A stretch of 64,000 nucleotides of DNA from Entrophospora sp. SA101 (GCA_958430865.1 CAUDNR010001147.1:1-64000); one strand, 5' to 3'. Shown: positions 33,979 through 45,993, numbered from the stretch's first letter. A program made the numbers and translations. The notes: generated by a model not told the origin, from the sequence alone.

Positions 33979-34558
33979 CAGGGATGTTAAATTTTTATTC
34001 TAGTGACAAATAACTGGAATATGGAACACTGGAACACTCAATGGAACAAAGGTATTATGCGCCATATTGGAACACTGGAATTTTCACATTCCAGTGATTC
34101 CAGTGTTCCAATGATTATTCCAGTGTTATTTTGATAAAAAATTTTTTTTTAAACCAAATCATGTATTCCATGAATTTGTTTATACTGATAAAAATATAAA
34201 GGTAAATCAGAGTAATTGTCTGGTGATCTGTAAAGGATGTACAACAAAAAAAAGGCTAAAACAGAAGTTCAAGATTTAGGAATTTCAAACACAATAAAAA
34301 GCATTGGAAAACATTTGCTAGATCATGAATTTCGGTTCGAACCGAACTGTTCAGAGCTTAGGCTAAAAACTACTTGGCAGTTCCTGGTATTCTAATTTTT
34401 GCACTCTAATCTAATAACAACCAATGAACGAGTTTTTTCTGAGGCACAGACTTAATTACTCAAAGGCTTTGTATTTTAGAACCTGAAACAATAAGAGTTT
34501 AAAAGTTTGCGGAGGCGATGAATTTTATATATGAATTGGAAAAGTAGAACATCCTTAG
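33979..34558 (+). mobile_element. Degraded hAT transposon remnant
   Basis: The left edge CAGGGATGTTAAATTTTTA and the right edge AGAACATCCTTA look like hAT termini, although no matching 8-bp duplication remains. Inside, VICKGCTTKKRLKQKF (about 34218-34266) resembles the start of a BED zinc finger and TNERVFSEAQT (about 34418-34450) is the hAT C-terminal dimerisation motif; stops lie between and after them. GGAACACTGGAA/TTCCAGTGTTCC repeats near 34024-34130 can fold into a hairpin. Confidence 0.55.
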
Positions 34559-35247
34559 GATTTCTATTCGAACAAAACGAATGAAACGAATGAAACGAAT
34601 AAAATGAATAATTCGAATAATTCGAATAAAACTAATAGAACGAATAAACGAATAATTCGAATAAATTTTTGTGGTGAATCTATGAATATGTAACGTTCCG
34701 ACCTATAACTGACCAGCTGTATCTAAACATGGCATTATGTATAAAATTCAATCATGATCTCCACACCATCGTTACCATGGTATAAAATTATAGATTATGT
34801 ATGTATTTAGAAACAGGATCCTTCTAGCATCTCTACTTCGTAACACATCCGCTAAACTAAGCTACAATTATTATAAATTTTTTTGTATATTTTTGCGTAG
34901 TTAACGAATTTAGAATGTCTGAAATTTTTGGGTCAAACGTAAACCGAACCAAACCGAACCGTTCGGAGCTTTACCAAGTGAACAACAAACATTTGAAATG
35001 TGATTGTTAAGAAAGAAAGTCTCCAACTAATCATTCCAATGGGTATAAAATGAAGAAACAATTGCTTTCTTTAAATTTGTTTACCCATTAAAAATTTTAA
35101 ATTTTTTCTTTACAAAAAATTCATTAGCTGAATTCTTTTGAATTCCAGTGTAACCTCGTATTCCAGCGGACACTACAAGTACACAAAAACCTGTGCTGCG
35201 GCTTACGTGCAATCAAAGATCAAGATTTTCCTAAAAAAAAAATAAAC
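34559..35247. other. Intergenic repeat-rich region upstream of POP1
   Basis: 34558-34675 is a run of CGAATAA/CGAATGAAA units related to the repeats at 25.8-26.3 kb. 34925-34975 carries AACCGAACC repeats like those at 43605-43684. No gene. Confidence 0.45.
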
Positions 35248-38200
35248 ATGAAAAGATGTGAAAGTAACAATAATGAACAACAATCTTCTAGAGAAAGAAA
35301 ACGGGCCAAAAAATTTTCTCAAAGGAATATTGAAACCTTTGGAGAAGGCTCAACAAAAGGTAGCTCAAAAATGTTGACATTGTTTTATATATAAGAAATT
35401 TTTTAATGATATGTAAAATTTTGTATGTATATGTATATAGCTCCCACTTATACGCCAAAGATAATTGATGTGCTGGATTTTGCTGAAGTATTTGATAATG
35501 ATATTAATTAATTCATTGATCAATTGAATAATTGATCTAAAATTTATTACAATTTCAAAAAATCAGGCTCGAGCTTTTGAGATAAATGCTATGAATAATG
35601 CTTTAGAACGTTCAAGGTTTTTATCATTCACATATAATTAATAAAAAAATCATAATAAACCCTATATTTTCTAAAACATTTTTTTCTTAAATAGTCAGGC
35701 GAAAAATTCAAAAGTTTCACAAACACTTCCAAGACATCTTAGACGTCGAGCAGCGAGCCATAATGTTAAACGATTACCAGCTCGTCTTAGACAAAAAGCC
35801 ACCGAGGAGGTTTGCTACTAGCTATATTACATATGCATTTATTATATATTTGACATTAATTATTATTGATTTAGATGGAACATGATAATACTGTTCAAAA
35901 AAAAACTAGCGGACATAAAAAAAGATATTCAGGTACAATCGCTGAAGAATATAAGCGAAGAAAAGGTATTTAAAATATTCAATATCTATTATTTTTTAGG
36001 ACTCAAAAATGATTATTTATGTCTTTTTTTTTGTTAATGTTGTTTTATTGCTATCTTAGCTAATAAAAAATGGCTAGAAACACATATATGGCACGCTAAA
36101 AGAATGAAGATGATTAATATTTGGGGTTACAAATTGGTTAATAAAATAGTTAATCATTTTTCCATTGAGAAATAAATGTTATCAATTTAATAATATATAT
36201 ATTTATTTTTCAAAAAAAGGCAGAACATCCAAATGAGAAAAGTGTAAGATCTTCATTTCGAGCAAGCGAACATTTATCCATTATTCAAGATGTATCATAT
36301 TTCGAATGGTTAAGTTTATCAGGATCAGAAGCTAATATCGTAAAACTTATGAATTCTGTAACAGACCCAACTTTGCCATCAATTGGAAGCCAGAGGTATT
36401 TGTATTCTCCTTTCCTTCTTATCATTTATTAATAGAGTTAAGTTTTGGTATACTGATTATATATTAACAACAAAACTTTTAAAGATATTTGAATGGGAAA
36501 AGACAATGCTTTACCTATTTGTATTCATTTTTGAAATATCCATCTCATCTCATTGCACCAATAAATCTAATTTGGAAACCTTTACAAGATTTTAATCAAA
36601 GAACAACAAGACATATTCTTATTTGGATACATCCTTGTGTTTTTCAAGAAGCAATTGGTACTTTGGAGAGTGCGATCAAGAAATTAGAATTAAATCAAGG
36701 TAAACTAAACCAAACTAAAAACGGTTAATGATTTTTCATTGAAGATTTTTAATGAAAATAATTTTTCTTCAACAGATTTAATTATTGAAAATCTTCAAGA
36801 TGAATTTTTAATTTTCGAATTAACTGGTCCAAGATCAACTGCTTTACTGCAAACAGTATTGGATGTTTATGATGGAAATGATGATAATGGTAACGGTACA
36901 AACATGTCTATTGATAAAAATCAACGAATAGTACCCTATGTCAATAAAGATGCTCATAATGTGAATATAAACCTTTACACTATTATATAAATATATTAAA
37001 GCTGATTGTGCTTAACTATACTTTATCAATTTTAAGACTTGGAAATCTTTAAGTAATTTACGTAGTGCAACTTCTTTACCCCCAGGAATAGTTTTAGGCT
37101 TAACTGTGATAGATCCACGATTAAAGTTAGTATAGATCATAATTATTTCAAAAGTGATCAAATCATGTCAATTTATTTATTTTTAATAGATTTCCAAAAA
37201 AAGTACCATCACGTTCAGATACTATTTCTATTGATTCTGAAAATGCAATTCAAAGAATTTTATTTGATTGGCCAGATAATGTTGCATTTTCTGATATATG
37301 GAACAATGATTTGCGAAAATCTTTACAAGAAATTAAAGTTTCAGAAGGTAACCTGAATAAAAGAAGAAGCAGGGTAAATAAGCACCTATTTCAGTAGTTA
37401 CTTATATTATTATTTTATATTTGTTTATAACTTTTTTTAATAAATAAATACATAGTTACTTGTACCAGGTCAAAAATTACAATTGACTTCAAATGATGCG
37501 CTGATTCCAATTTTATTGATTCAAAGAGATTCAATGATTAAAGCAACGTCAATAAAAGGCAAATCTTCAGAATATATTGGTGGATGGAATATAATTATGC
37601 CATCTGGTTGGGGAATGGATTTCTGGAAAAGTTTTGTATTTGCTGGTGCATGGGTTGGTGGTAAATAAACGCACACACATATATTAAAATGTAAATACTG
37701 ATGGTTTGGATATTATACTTACATATTGGTTTTTGATGATTTTTGTATAGGACTCAGAGAACGTCATAATAATCATTTTGAGAATGGATTAATATGTTTC
37801 CCATATGATTATCCTGGCACTAAATCATATGAAGAATATTCTAAACAACAAAAATTGTTATTAGAATCGGAACATAACAAAAGACCATCAGCAAAGCGCC
37901 CAAATTACAAAAAACTTTTTGTTGAATCACCATTTGAACCACCATTTTATCAGTTAACAGGACATGTCACAAAAAATCTTGCTGATGTTAACAATGATAA
38001 TAAAAAGGTCGAAGAGGAAGAGGAAGAGGAGGAAATAGATACTCAAAAGCCTTTGTTATTTCATGGGTTGAAAAATATTAAACTATTAGAAAAGTTTCAT
38101 TCTTCAACTAATAATTCTTTTAAAAACACTTTTATAAGCCAAATAAAAAACTCATACAAAGAAAAAAATGTTTGCTTAGTAGATGATTTATCATTTGATT

Positions 38201-38769
38201 TAGATAGATTCATTGTATGTGTTAGTTTAAATTTATTAGGTAAAGGAGTACCGGGTTATAATGCTATAATTTATAAGGCTAGTCAAGAAATATATGATCA
38301 TTGGTCTGATTTGTTGAAGAATAAAAAGATATATGATGAAATGGATTTTTTTAATGGGGAGATGAACTATGGAAGTAATATCAAAAAAGTAAATGATTTT
38401 TTAATTTGTCTTTTTTTTTGTATAAAAACAATAATGAAGTGATAATAACAATTAAATAAATGTAGGATCATAATTTACTACCTAAACCATCTGAAATTAT
38501 TGGATATGTTACCACTGGAAAGTTTTCGTTTTCTCAAGGCCACGGGTTTGCAATTGGGTGTTGTTCTTTAATTAAAATACTTGAGCTTCTAAGACAACAA
38601 AAAAGGTGAATTTTGTGTATATTTATTCAAGAGAGGAAAAAAACAGTTTTTAATAATAATTGTTTATTTTTTTATATTTAGTGAAAAAAGAACAATAAAA
38701 AATTTTGTATTGGTAAGAAAGATAACAAGTCTGATTTGTCAACCTGCAACTTTAGAACTTATCTCATAA
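35248..38769 (+). CDS. POP1: RNase P/MRP protein subunit Pop1
   Basis: Largest protein of RNase P and RNase MRP, required for tRNA 5'-end and rRNA processing in the nucleus/nucleolus. Many exons with short introns. The N-terminus ([20 protein letters not shown]) leads to [20 protein letters not shown] and [17 protein letters not shown], then [38 protein letters not shown] and the long [20 protein letters not shown] block, all of the POP1 N-terminal domain. The POPLD domain reads [20 protein letters not shown] then GG and [20 protein letters not shown] (about 37600-37820). An acidic insert (EEEEEEEID) follows. The C-terminus has [20 protein letters not shown] then GCCS, ending at TAA 38767-38769. 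Exon joins recreate the motifs; GTTAGT and GTTTTT donors are needed. It appears intact. Confidence 0.93.
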
Positions 38770-40199
38770 TGAGGTTATATTACCTTTATGCTTCATTATA
38801 TTTACTAGTTGGTTGATGATTAGAACTTTAGAATAAATAAATTGAAATCATTATAATACACATGTAGGTAATGTAAATTGATTTTTGTAATTCTTATTAT
38901 TACCATTACTACCATTATTATAATCACATTGATAAATTTCAAAATATATATTATCCAAATGGTGCAATCTTGCTTGTTTTAAAATTTACATGAAAAGAAT
39001 CTATCTTTGTATAAATCCTAAAAAAATTTTTTTTTGATTAATTTAAACAAATAATAATCAAATCTCCTTTTCAACTTCGTTTACTAAACTTGTGAAAAAA
39101 CCTACAAGCCAATTTTGTATTTAATTAATTGCCATAATATCTTTTTTCAGCCTTTTATTAGCTTCTTCCAATTCTTTCAATCTTTTTGATGGGTTGCCAT
39201 TTTTAAAATGTAAAAATTTTAAATTTTTTTTGTAGAAAAATACATAATAGTTTATAGGAAAAAAAAAATCAAAACTACAAGTTAAAAAATGTCAGAGCAC
39301 TTGCATTGGGGGAAAATACTCGGACCAAAGCCATTGTGAGTATTACCTGTTCTTTGGGCACTCCAACAAAAATCCAACTTCCACTTTATTACTACTTTTT
39401 TGATAACTATTATCAATAATATTACCACTAATAATGTTTGTATCTCATTGTCATCAATCTCTATCTCTTCAAGCATAGTGGAAGTAGCAACTCCTTTTTC
39501 CACATCAATCAATTGGCAAATTTAAGCGGACTGGTTATGTTTTTATAATGTTCCAACATAAGACGGGATTATGTTGCTTATTTACCTTGTTTCAATGCCA
39601 ATCAGAGAAAAACAAAGAATTATTTAAAACACATCTTAAGTGTGTAGAGTTCATAAATTTTCATATGATATATAGAAGAATAAACCTCTATATATGTTTT
39701 TTACTTTTTCTTTATTAAAAAGGATTTTTACCATATTAATATGACCTCAATTATGATTTTCCGTGGTCCTACTATCACTCATGAGCGTGCATTTAGAGAG
39801 AGAGATTTTATAAGCTCACTGTAAGCTTGGAAATGAGAAATGCATAAATTTAGATAGGTTGCACTTAGAGGGTTGATTGTACATTTATAATTCTTTAATA
39901 AAAATACAAATGAATGAAAATGGTTGAAGAAAGGCATTAATGTCACTAAAAAAATTTTTATATATTTTAGAAGTGTTGCTTTATTGTATTAAAAATATTA
40001 TCATTTAATTAAGATTTTCTTTTTTACCAGATAACAATAATAAAATGTATAAAATAAATAGCAAGGATGCTAAAAATCACGGTGTTCCCCAAGACAGAAA
40101 TGTGGTTTTTTTCTTTTAATTTTGCTAATATAAATATATAGTTTTTTATGCAATCAAATAATTATTATATACGTATATAATGTGTAATTTTATATTGTA
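38770..40199. other. Gene-free interval after POP1
   Basis: No supported gene. On the minus strand 39215-39150 reads NPSKRLKELEEANKRLKK, a short coiled-coil-like relic; no larger frame surrounds it. Confidence 0.4.
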
Positions 40200-40305
40200 T
40201 TTATTGGCCAATAAAATTATTTCTAAACGTGAAAGGGAAAGTTCTAAATTCGTACTAGTAGTAACTTCACGCGACATTATCACGTGATAATTTAGCCAAT
40301 CAGAG
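40200..40305. promoter_or_regulatory. Promoter-like cluster: CCAAT palindrome, E-box palindrome, CCAAT box
   Basis: TTTATTGGCCAATAAA (40200-40215) is a perfect 16-bp palindrome made of two CCAAT boxes. ATTATCACGTGATAAT (40276-40291) is a perfect 16-bp palindrome around the E-box CACGTG. GCCAATCA follows at 40295-40302. Such sites bind the HAP/NF-Y complex and bHLH factors in fungi. They lie about 400-500 bp upstream of the hAT transposase frame. Confidence 0.5.
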
Positions 40306-40704
40306 TGGAGTGTCGTGCGTGTGAATACGAAATTGCTTTTGATTAGCTAATTTTAATGAAACGAATCATAGATAAATACAGTGTATAAAATTCAATGTGC
40401 GGAATGTGCGGGTTTTGATTACACAAGAATCAACCAATAAACATTGGTAAAAATTTGTGCAAAAAATCCGTGTAACAAAAAAAATTAATATTTGTTTTAG
40501 GATGTGCGTAAATTTATATATCCGAACACCCGAGCTAAAAATAAACATAAAGCCGAAGCTTTATCTTTTTTTCCAAGAACAATTTCAGCTTGACATCTAT
40601 CTATGACTGAATATGTACAATTTTTTTTAATAAATACTCTGGTTGAATAAATTAAATCAAAATTGATCAAATTAATTCATTAATATTAATTAATTCATAT
40701 AAAA

Positions 40705-42837
40705 ATGTTTAATAATCACAATTTACAACAATCAGAAAATGAACCAGAATATTTACATTCTAGAAAAAAAGTTAATAAAAAATGGTTTCTTCATTATACA
40801 TGGTTAGAAACTGAAGTAATTAATGAAAATACTATTCTTTTTTGTAAACTCTGTAGAAATAGAAATGGGAGTACACAATTTGCACTAGGCACAGAAAGTT
40901 TAAGACTGGATGGAATTAAGCGACATTTAAATACCCATGAACATAAAGAATCAGAATTACAATTTCTTAACTCAGATAATAGTGAATCAAATAGTTCAGA
41001 TACATTATCAGAGGCTTCCGACAATGTATCTGAACTATTAGATAAAGAAAAATTATTCATTATTTCATTAATAAGAAATGTTTAATTTTTATCTAAACAA
41101 AATCTTTCCTTAAATACTTATCCTGATTTATGTAATTTAATATCACTACAAATTGAAAATAATGATGAATTGATAATTAGTGAGAGTATTTCTACTTTAA
41201 AACTTGCTTCTTTAGAAAAACCATTACCATCTAGATCAAAATATGCAAGTTATAAAAATCCCATGGCTGGGTTTGATTTTTTAGATAGTATAGCCTTTGT
41301 GATAAAACAGTCATTGATTGAAGAATTAAATTCTTCATCTTATTGGAGCTTAATGATTGATGAAGCCAATAGTATTGATCATGATAAATATTTGGCAATT
41401 GTGGGAAAATACATTGCTAATAATATGCCAATTATGAGATATTTGGGCATGATTAATCTAGACTCAACTGTTGGAGAAAACATTTATAACAATATCATGT
41501 CATTTTGTAACTTAAATGAGATATCTTGTGACAATATAATTCATTTTGGAAGTGATGGTGCATCTAATATGACTGGTTATAAAAGTGGTGTTGCAGCAAG
41601 GTTTAAAAAAATCAATCCATTCATGTCATCAAATCATTGTGTGTCACATAGGCTTCATTTAGCAGGAAAAGATGCTTCTAATAAAGTAATATATTTTCAA
41701 AAATATGAAAAGACATTACATAATTTATATGGGTATTTTTCCAGATCACATAACAGGCAAGATATTTTAAAATTAATGCAGGTAATTATTCATTTTCTAA
41801 AATTATTTAAATACTTTGCTTTATGAATTTTTTCATTTTATTAATTATTATATAAACATTAGGAAATTAATAATGAACCATCACTTAGAGTATTGAATTC
41901 ATGTGACACTCGATGGCTATCATTTTCAAATTCTGTAAATAACTTGCATCAAATTATGAACTCTGTACTTGCTGCTATAAATGATGATATGGAAAATGGT
42001 GATCAGCAATCAGAGGTTTTATTGAATCAATTAGATCAAGAATTTATTTCTGCAACAATGTTTCTTGCTGATTTAACAAATATTTTAAAAAAATTAATCA
42101 ATATATTTCAATTAGAAAATCTATCAATATCAAAATTTAAATTAACTCTTGACAACACAATTAAAGATATAATCTCTGAATTTATAGGTTATGAAGATAT
42201 TCCACCAAATTATGGCATAATATTTAAAAAATATTTAGATGAATATAATCAGTCAGTACCTTTGTTTGTCAAAGAGTACTCATTGGCAATAATAGAAACA
42301 AGTTCAAATAGATTCCCTGGATCTGAATTATATTTCTCTTTTAATATTTTTGATCCAAAAGAACTTCCTGATAATGAGAGAGATTTAATTACATATGGAA
42401 TAAATGAGATACAGTTACTAGATAAATTTTATAGTGAAACTAAGTTTGTGAGTGATAATGAATTTTGTGGAATTATTGAAAAAGGAAGACTCATGGAAGA
42501 ATGGAGCTTGGTGAAGCCTTATCTTCAATTTTACAAATACACAGAATTGGACTTTATTCAATTGTGGAAACGAATTTTAGATAATGATGAAGCTTTTTCT
42601 TTTAATTATCCAACAATAACAATTATTATTAAAATAGCACTGATTGTGCCTCTTTCTAATGCTCAAGTAGAAAGAATATTCTTACAACAAACTTTAATAA
42701 AAAATAAATTAAGAAATAAAATGAATATTAATACATTGAGTAATCATTTAATGTTATTATTAAATGGACCAGAAATAGAAGATTTTGATTTTGAAAAGGC
42801 ATATGAGTATTGGAGAAGTAAGAAAACAAGGATATAG
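40705..42837 (+). pseudogene. hAT-family transposase gene with one in-frame stop
   Basis: Two exons, 40705-41781 and 41863-42837 (GTAATT...ATTAG intron), keep one frame for 683 codons, broken only by TAA at 41083-41085 (codon 127). Residues 30-95 form a BED/TTF-type zinc finger (FCKLCRNRNGSTQFALGTES ... IKRHLNTHEHKESE). The RNase H-like core includes SYWSLMIDEANSIDHDKYLA, IIHFGSDGASNMTGYKSGVA and CVSHRLHLAGKDA, then NSCDTRWLSFSNSV. The C-terminal dimerisation motif is VPLSNAQVERIFLQQTLIKN. This is the BED-hAT type also seen in zinc finger protein 862-like genes. No flanking 8-bp duplication was found. The stop could be read-through, an error or the first step of decay. Confidence 0.8.
40990..41039. 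repeat. Perfect 17-bp inverted repeat inside the hAT coding region
   Basis: AATAGTTCAGATACATT (40990-41006) and AATGTATCTGAACTATT (41023-41039) are exact reverse complements with a 16-base loop. They lie in the Ser/Glu-rich linker after the zinc finger, about 45 bp before the in-frame stop. Confidence 0.9.
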
Positions 42838-42959
42838 ATTTTAAAAAACTATATTAAATTTATTGTATTTTAAAATATACTTTTATAAATAAAATAATTA
42901 TTATTATGTCCTTCAAAAATGTGCGCATCTAAATTTGGATATATTGTTACACGACGAAA

Positions 42960-43345
42960 TTTATACACTGGCCATAAGTCTATTTTTTACAATTTAAATG
43001 ATAATGTCAAAAGTCTTTTTTTTACAATTCGCCAAAAGACCATTTTTTACAATTCAAAAAATCTTTTTGCAATTCATGCCAAAAGTCTATTTTTTACAAT
43101 TTAAATGATAATGTCAAAAGTCTTTTTTTTACAATTCACCAAAAGACCATTTTTTACAATTCAAAAATTATTTTTACAATTCACTCCATAAGTCTATTTT
43201 TTACAATTCTTTTTACAATTCACGCCAAAAGTCCATTTTTTAAAATTTATGTCAAAAGCCTTTTTGCAATTTGTCAAAGGTCCATTTTTTTTTATACAAT
43301 TCAAAAAAAACCATTTGCAATTCGCCAAAAGACCATCTGTTAATA
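42960..43345. repeat. Degenerate tandem repeat array
   Basis: Successive units of about 105-120 bp built from CCAAAAGTCTATTTTTTACA / CCAAAAGACCATTTTTTACA modules. Two long units (about 42967-43075 and 43078-43190) share the AATTTAAATGATAATGTCAA segment; later units shorten. It may be the subterminal repeat region of the adjacent hAT element. Confidence 0.8.
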
Positions 43346-43725
43346 TTAATTAAGTTTATTTGAGGTCAAAACCACTTCGCCATATTGGGATATTTTAATA
43401 TCCGTTTTTGTCATTTTCATTTGCCTTCCTTCATTCCTATTGGTCAATTTAGTGATTGGCAAAACAAAAATAATCATCAACATTAAATATGGACAATGAC
43501 TAGATACATAGGAAGTAATACCCTTAAAGAAAATTTATATGTAGTAAAAATTTTCAAAGAAAATTAGTTTTGACAATAATATTTTGTGTTACATCTATTT
43601 TGGAACCGGTTCGGTTCAGTTCAGTTCTATTGTAACCGGTTCCATGGAACCAGAACCGAACCTAACCGAACTGCCCCATCCCTAGATCTGATTGTGCAAA
43701 ATAAAAAATAAATAAATTCACCTAA

Positions 43726-43759
<34 letters not shown>

Positions 43760-43965
43760 GATTTGGCATATGATTTAAAGAAGATTTTTAATTTTTTATA
43801 CAAAAAAAATAATACAAAAAAAAATCTATTAGTGATCTAAATTAAAAGGGAAAAAAAAATCTGTTATACACAGATCACCCACATTTGCATAGGGTATACT
43901 TTACCCATCCTTTTTAACTGTTAATGATGCCAATTGAAAGTAAGAACTTACAAGAATTATATGTA
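43346..43965. other. Spacer with a hAT-like terminus and (AAT)n microsatellite
   Basis: 43605-43684 is rich in GAACCGGTTC and AACCGAAC repeats and ends CCCCATCCCTA, like a right hAT terminus; no left partner was found. An (ATA)n microsatellite spans about 43724-43759. No gene. Confidence 0.45.
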
Positions 43966-45993
43966 CAGTCACTGGAAAAAAGTATTGCTTCACCTGATGA
44001 TCGGTGAAAATAAATAAATAACTCCGGTGATATAAAAAGTCATTATTTTACTAATCAAGTCGATGTTGTGTAATAACAAAAAAATTTTTTTCATAACGAA
44101 TTCTATAACATACTCAAGTTCCACAAGATTCAATTAATTATTGGTAATTTTATAATCTTTAAAAGACAAAAAAAAAATTTCCGGAAATTTTCCAAAAAAC
44201 TTTAGATTAGAGCCAACTTTAGATGTCATGTTTTAACACATTTTGGGAGCTTAGTAAATGTTGTTTCTTTTATCTTCAAAGGGATACTTATAAAACCTCG
44301 CAATTAATTGTCAAATACTGGTCAAGAATCGAATTGAAACGTAAAAATGACTAAAAAAAATAAATGTGTTACATTTAAAATTTTTTTTTCACAAAATATT
44401 GTTATTCGTTTTAACGTTTTTTTAACTCTTATTTTTTAATCAACAACACAATGACTCTTACAGAAACAAATACACAGAATACTGAAAACACTGAATTAAC
44501 TGACTTTGAAAGAGGAAGAATAATTGGTCGTTGGGAAGCTGGTCAAACAACTCGAGAAATAGCAAATGCCATTGGTCGTACTCAAACACAAGTACAGCGT
44601 GCAATAAAAGCATATCGCGAAAAAGGTCAAATTACTGTTTTATCTAGAAGTGGAAGACCAAAAAGTTTAACGGATCGAGACTCTAGGACTTTAAAAAGAA
44701 TTGTCATAAAAAATCGTTTTACTCCTGCTAGAGAGATAACTAACATATTAAATGAAATCACAGACAATCCTATTTGTGATCAAACAGTTCGTAGCTATCT
44801 CCATGGAGAAGGATATTATAGTCGAGCTGCATTGAGAAAACCCTTTGTTTCTGAAGTTAATCGAAAAAAACGATTTAGTTGGTGCAGAGAAAGAAAAAAT
44901 TGGAACATTAATGATTGGAATAATATTATTTGGAGTGATGAATCAAAATTCAACTTGTATCATTCTGATGGATGGCAGAGAGTTTGGAGAATGCCAAAAG
45001 AAAAGTATGATGTTGACTGTCTTATTCCTACTTTTAAACATGGTGGAGGAGGAATAATGGTGTGGGGTTGTTTCGTGAACAATCAACCAGGACCCTTGGT
45101 AATAATAGAAGGTAAAATAACTGGTAAAAGATATCAAGAGCTTTTAGAAAATTCTTTATTGCCTTTTATGAATGAATTAGGAACTGATTTAAATATATTT
45201 CAAGATGATAATGCACCAGTTCATACTGCAAAGGCAGTGCTTAAATGGAAAGAAGATAATTTAATTTCTTCTCTTCCTTGGCCTGCTCAGAGTCCTGATC
45301 TCAACCCAATTGAACATGTTTGGGATTATTTAGAAAAGGCAGTTCATAATCGAAAACCACATCCAAAAAATATTGAAGGATTATCTATTTATTTAAATGA
45401 AGAGTGGGAGAAGCTTGACCGTAATTTTTTACAAAATTTAGTTAATTCTATGCCAAGAAGAGTTGCAGCTGTAATTAATTCTAAAGGAAACCCGACAAAA
45501 TACTAATAAATAACCAAATTCTCTATCTTTTTTTGATTCTTTTAGTGTATATTTTATAACGAGTTAATATGTAAAATATTGTGCAAATAGCTAGTAAACT
45601 TTTTAAAAATTATTTTTACGTTTCAGTTCGATACTTGACCAATATTTGACAATTAATTGCGAGGTTTTATAAGTATCCCTTTGAAGACAAAAGAAACAAC
45701 ATTTAATAAGCTTTCAAAATGTGTTAAAACATGACATCTAAAGTTGGCTCTAATCTAAATTTTTTGGAAAATTTCCGGAAATTTTTTTTTTGTCTTTTAA
45801 AAATTATAAAATTACCAATAATTAATTGAATCTTGTGGAATTTGAGTATGTTATAGAATTCATTATGAAAAAGATTTTTTTGTTATTACACAACATCGAC
45901 TTGGTTAGTAAAATAATGACTTTTTATATCACAGGAGTTATTCAATTATTTTCACCAATCATCAGGTGAAGCGATACTTTTTTCCAGTAACTG
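43966..45993 (+). mobile_element. Complete Tc1-like transposon with about 380-bp TIRs
   Basis: The ends CAGTCACTGGAAAAAAGTAT (43966) and, inverted at 45993, CAGTTACTGGAAAAAAGTAT are bordered by TA on both sides (43964-43965 and 45994-45995). The inverted repeats continue inward with few mismatches to about 44347 and 45612, for example CGCAATTAATTGTCAAATA (about 44300) against TATTTGACAATTAATTGCG (about 45643), so each is about 380 bp. A single uninterrupted transposase gene lies between them. The pairing of intact gene and both ends suggests a recent, possibly still active insertion. Confidence 0.93.
44451..45506 (+). CDS. Tc1-like DDE transposase
   Basis: 351 codons with no break. The N-terminal paired-type DNA-binding region has two helix-turn-helices: FERGRIIGRWEAGQTTREIA ... 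TQTQVQRAIKAY and the linker GRPKSLTDRD, then FTPAREITNILNE ... QTVRSYLHGEGY. The catalytic domain carries D1 in IIWSDESKFNLY, D2 in IFQDDNAPVHTA, and the third acid, Glu, in SPDLNPIEHVWDYL; the spacing of the last two fits the Tc1 DD34E pattern. GGGGIMVWGCF is a typical mid-domain motif. The start ATG at 44451 follows an A-rich leader. Transposition is by cut and paste into TA. The gene fits its family length (about 340-350). Confidence 0.95.
   Translation: MTLTETNTQNTENTELTDFERGRIIGRWEAGQTTREIANAIGRTQTQVQRAIKAYREKGQITVLSRSGRPKSLTDRDSRTLKRIVIKNRFTPAREITNILNEITDNPICDQTVRSYLHGEGYYSRAALRKPFVSEVNRKKRFSWCRERKNWNINDWNNIIWSDESKFNLYHSDGWQRVWRMPKEKYDVDCLIPTFKHGGGGIMVWGCFVNNQPGPLVIIEGKITGKRYQELLENSLLPFMNELGTDLNIFQDDNAPVHTAKAVLKWKEDNLISSLPWPAQSPDLNPIEHVWDYLEKAVHNRKPHPKNIEGLSIYLNEEWEKLDRNFLQNLVNSMPRRVAAVINSKGNPTKY

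Noticed and set aside
39282..39512. Minus frame of 76 codons after POP1
   Set aside because: No family likeness, Val/Ile-rich by composition, no exon partners.
42960..43345. CRISPR-like array
   Set aside because: Repeats with regular spacing are degenerate and AT-rich, without unique spacers, in a eukaryotic context next to a transposon; ordinary tandem repeat.
43605..43684. Right terminus of the hAT element that carries the 40.7-42.8 kb transposase
   Set aside because: It ends CATCCCTA like a hAT terminus, but no matching left TIR or 8-bp duplication was found upstream, so I did not draw a complete element.
44943..45137. Minus-strand frame within the Tc1 transposon
   Set aside because: Lies wholly inside the intact transposase gene and resembles nothing known.
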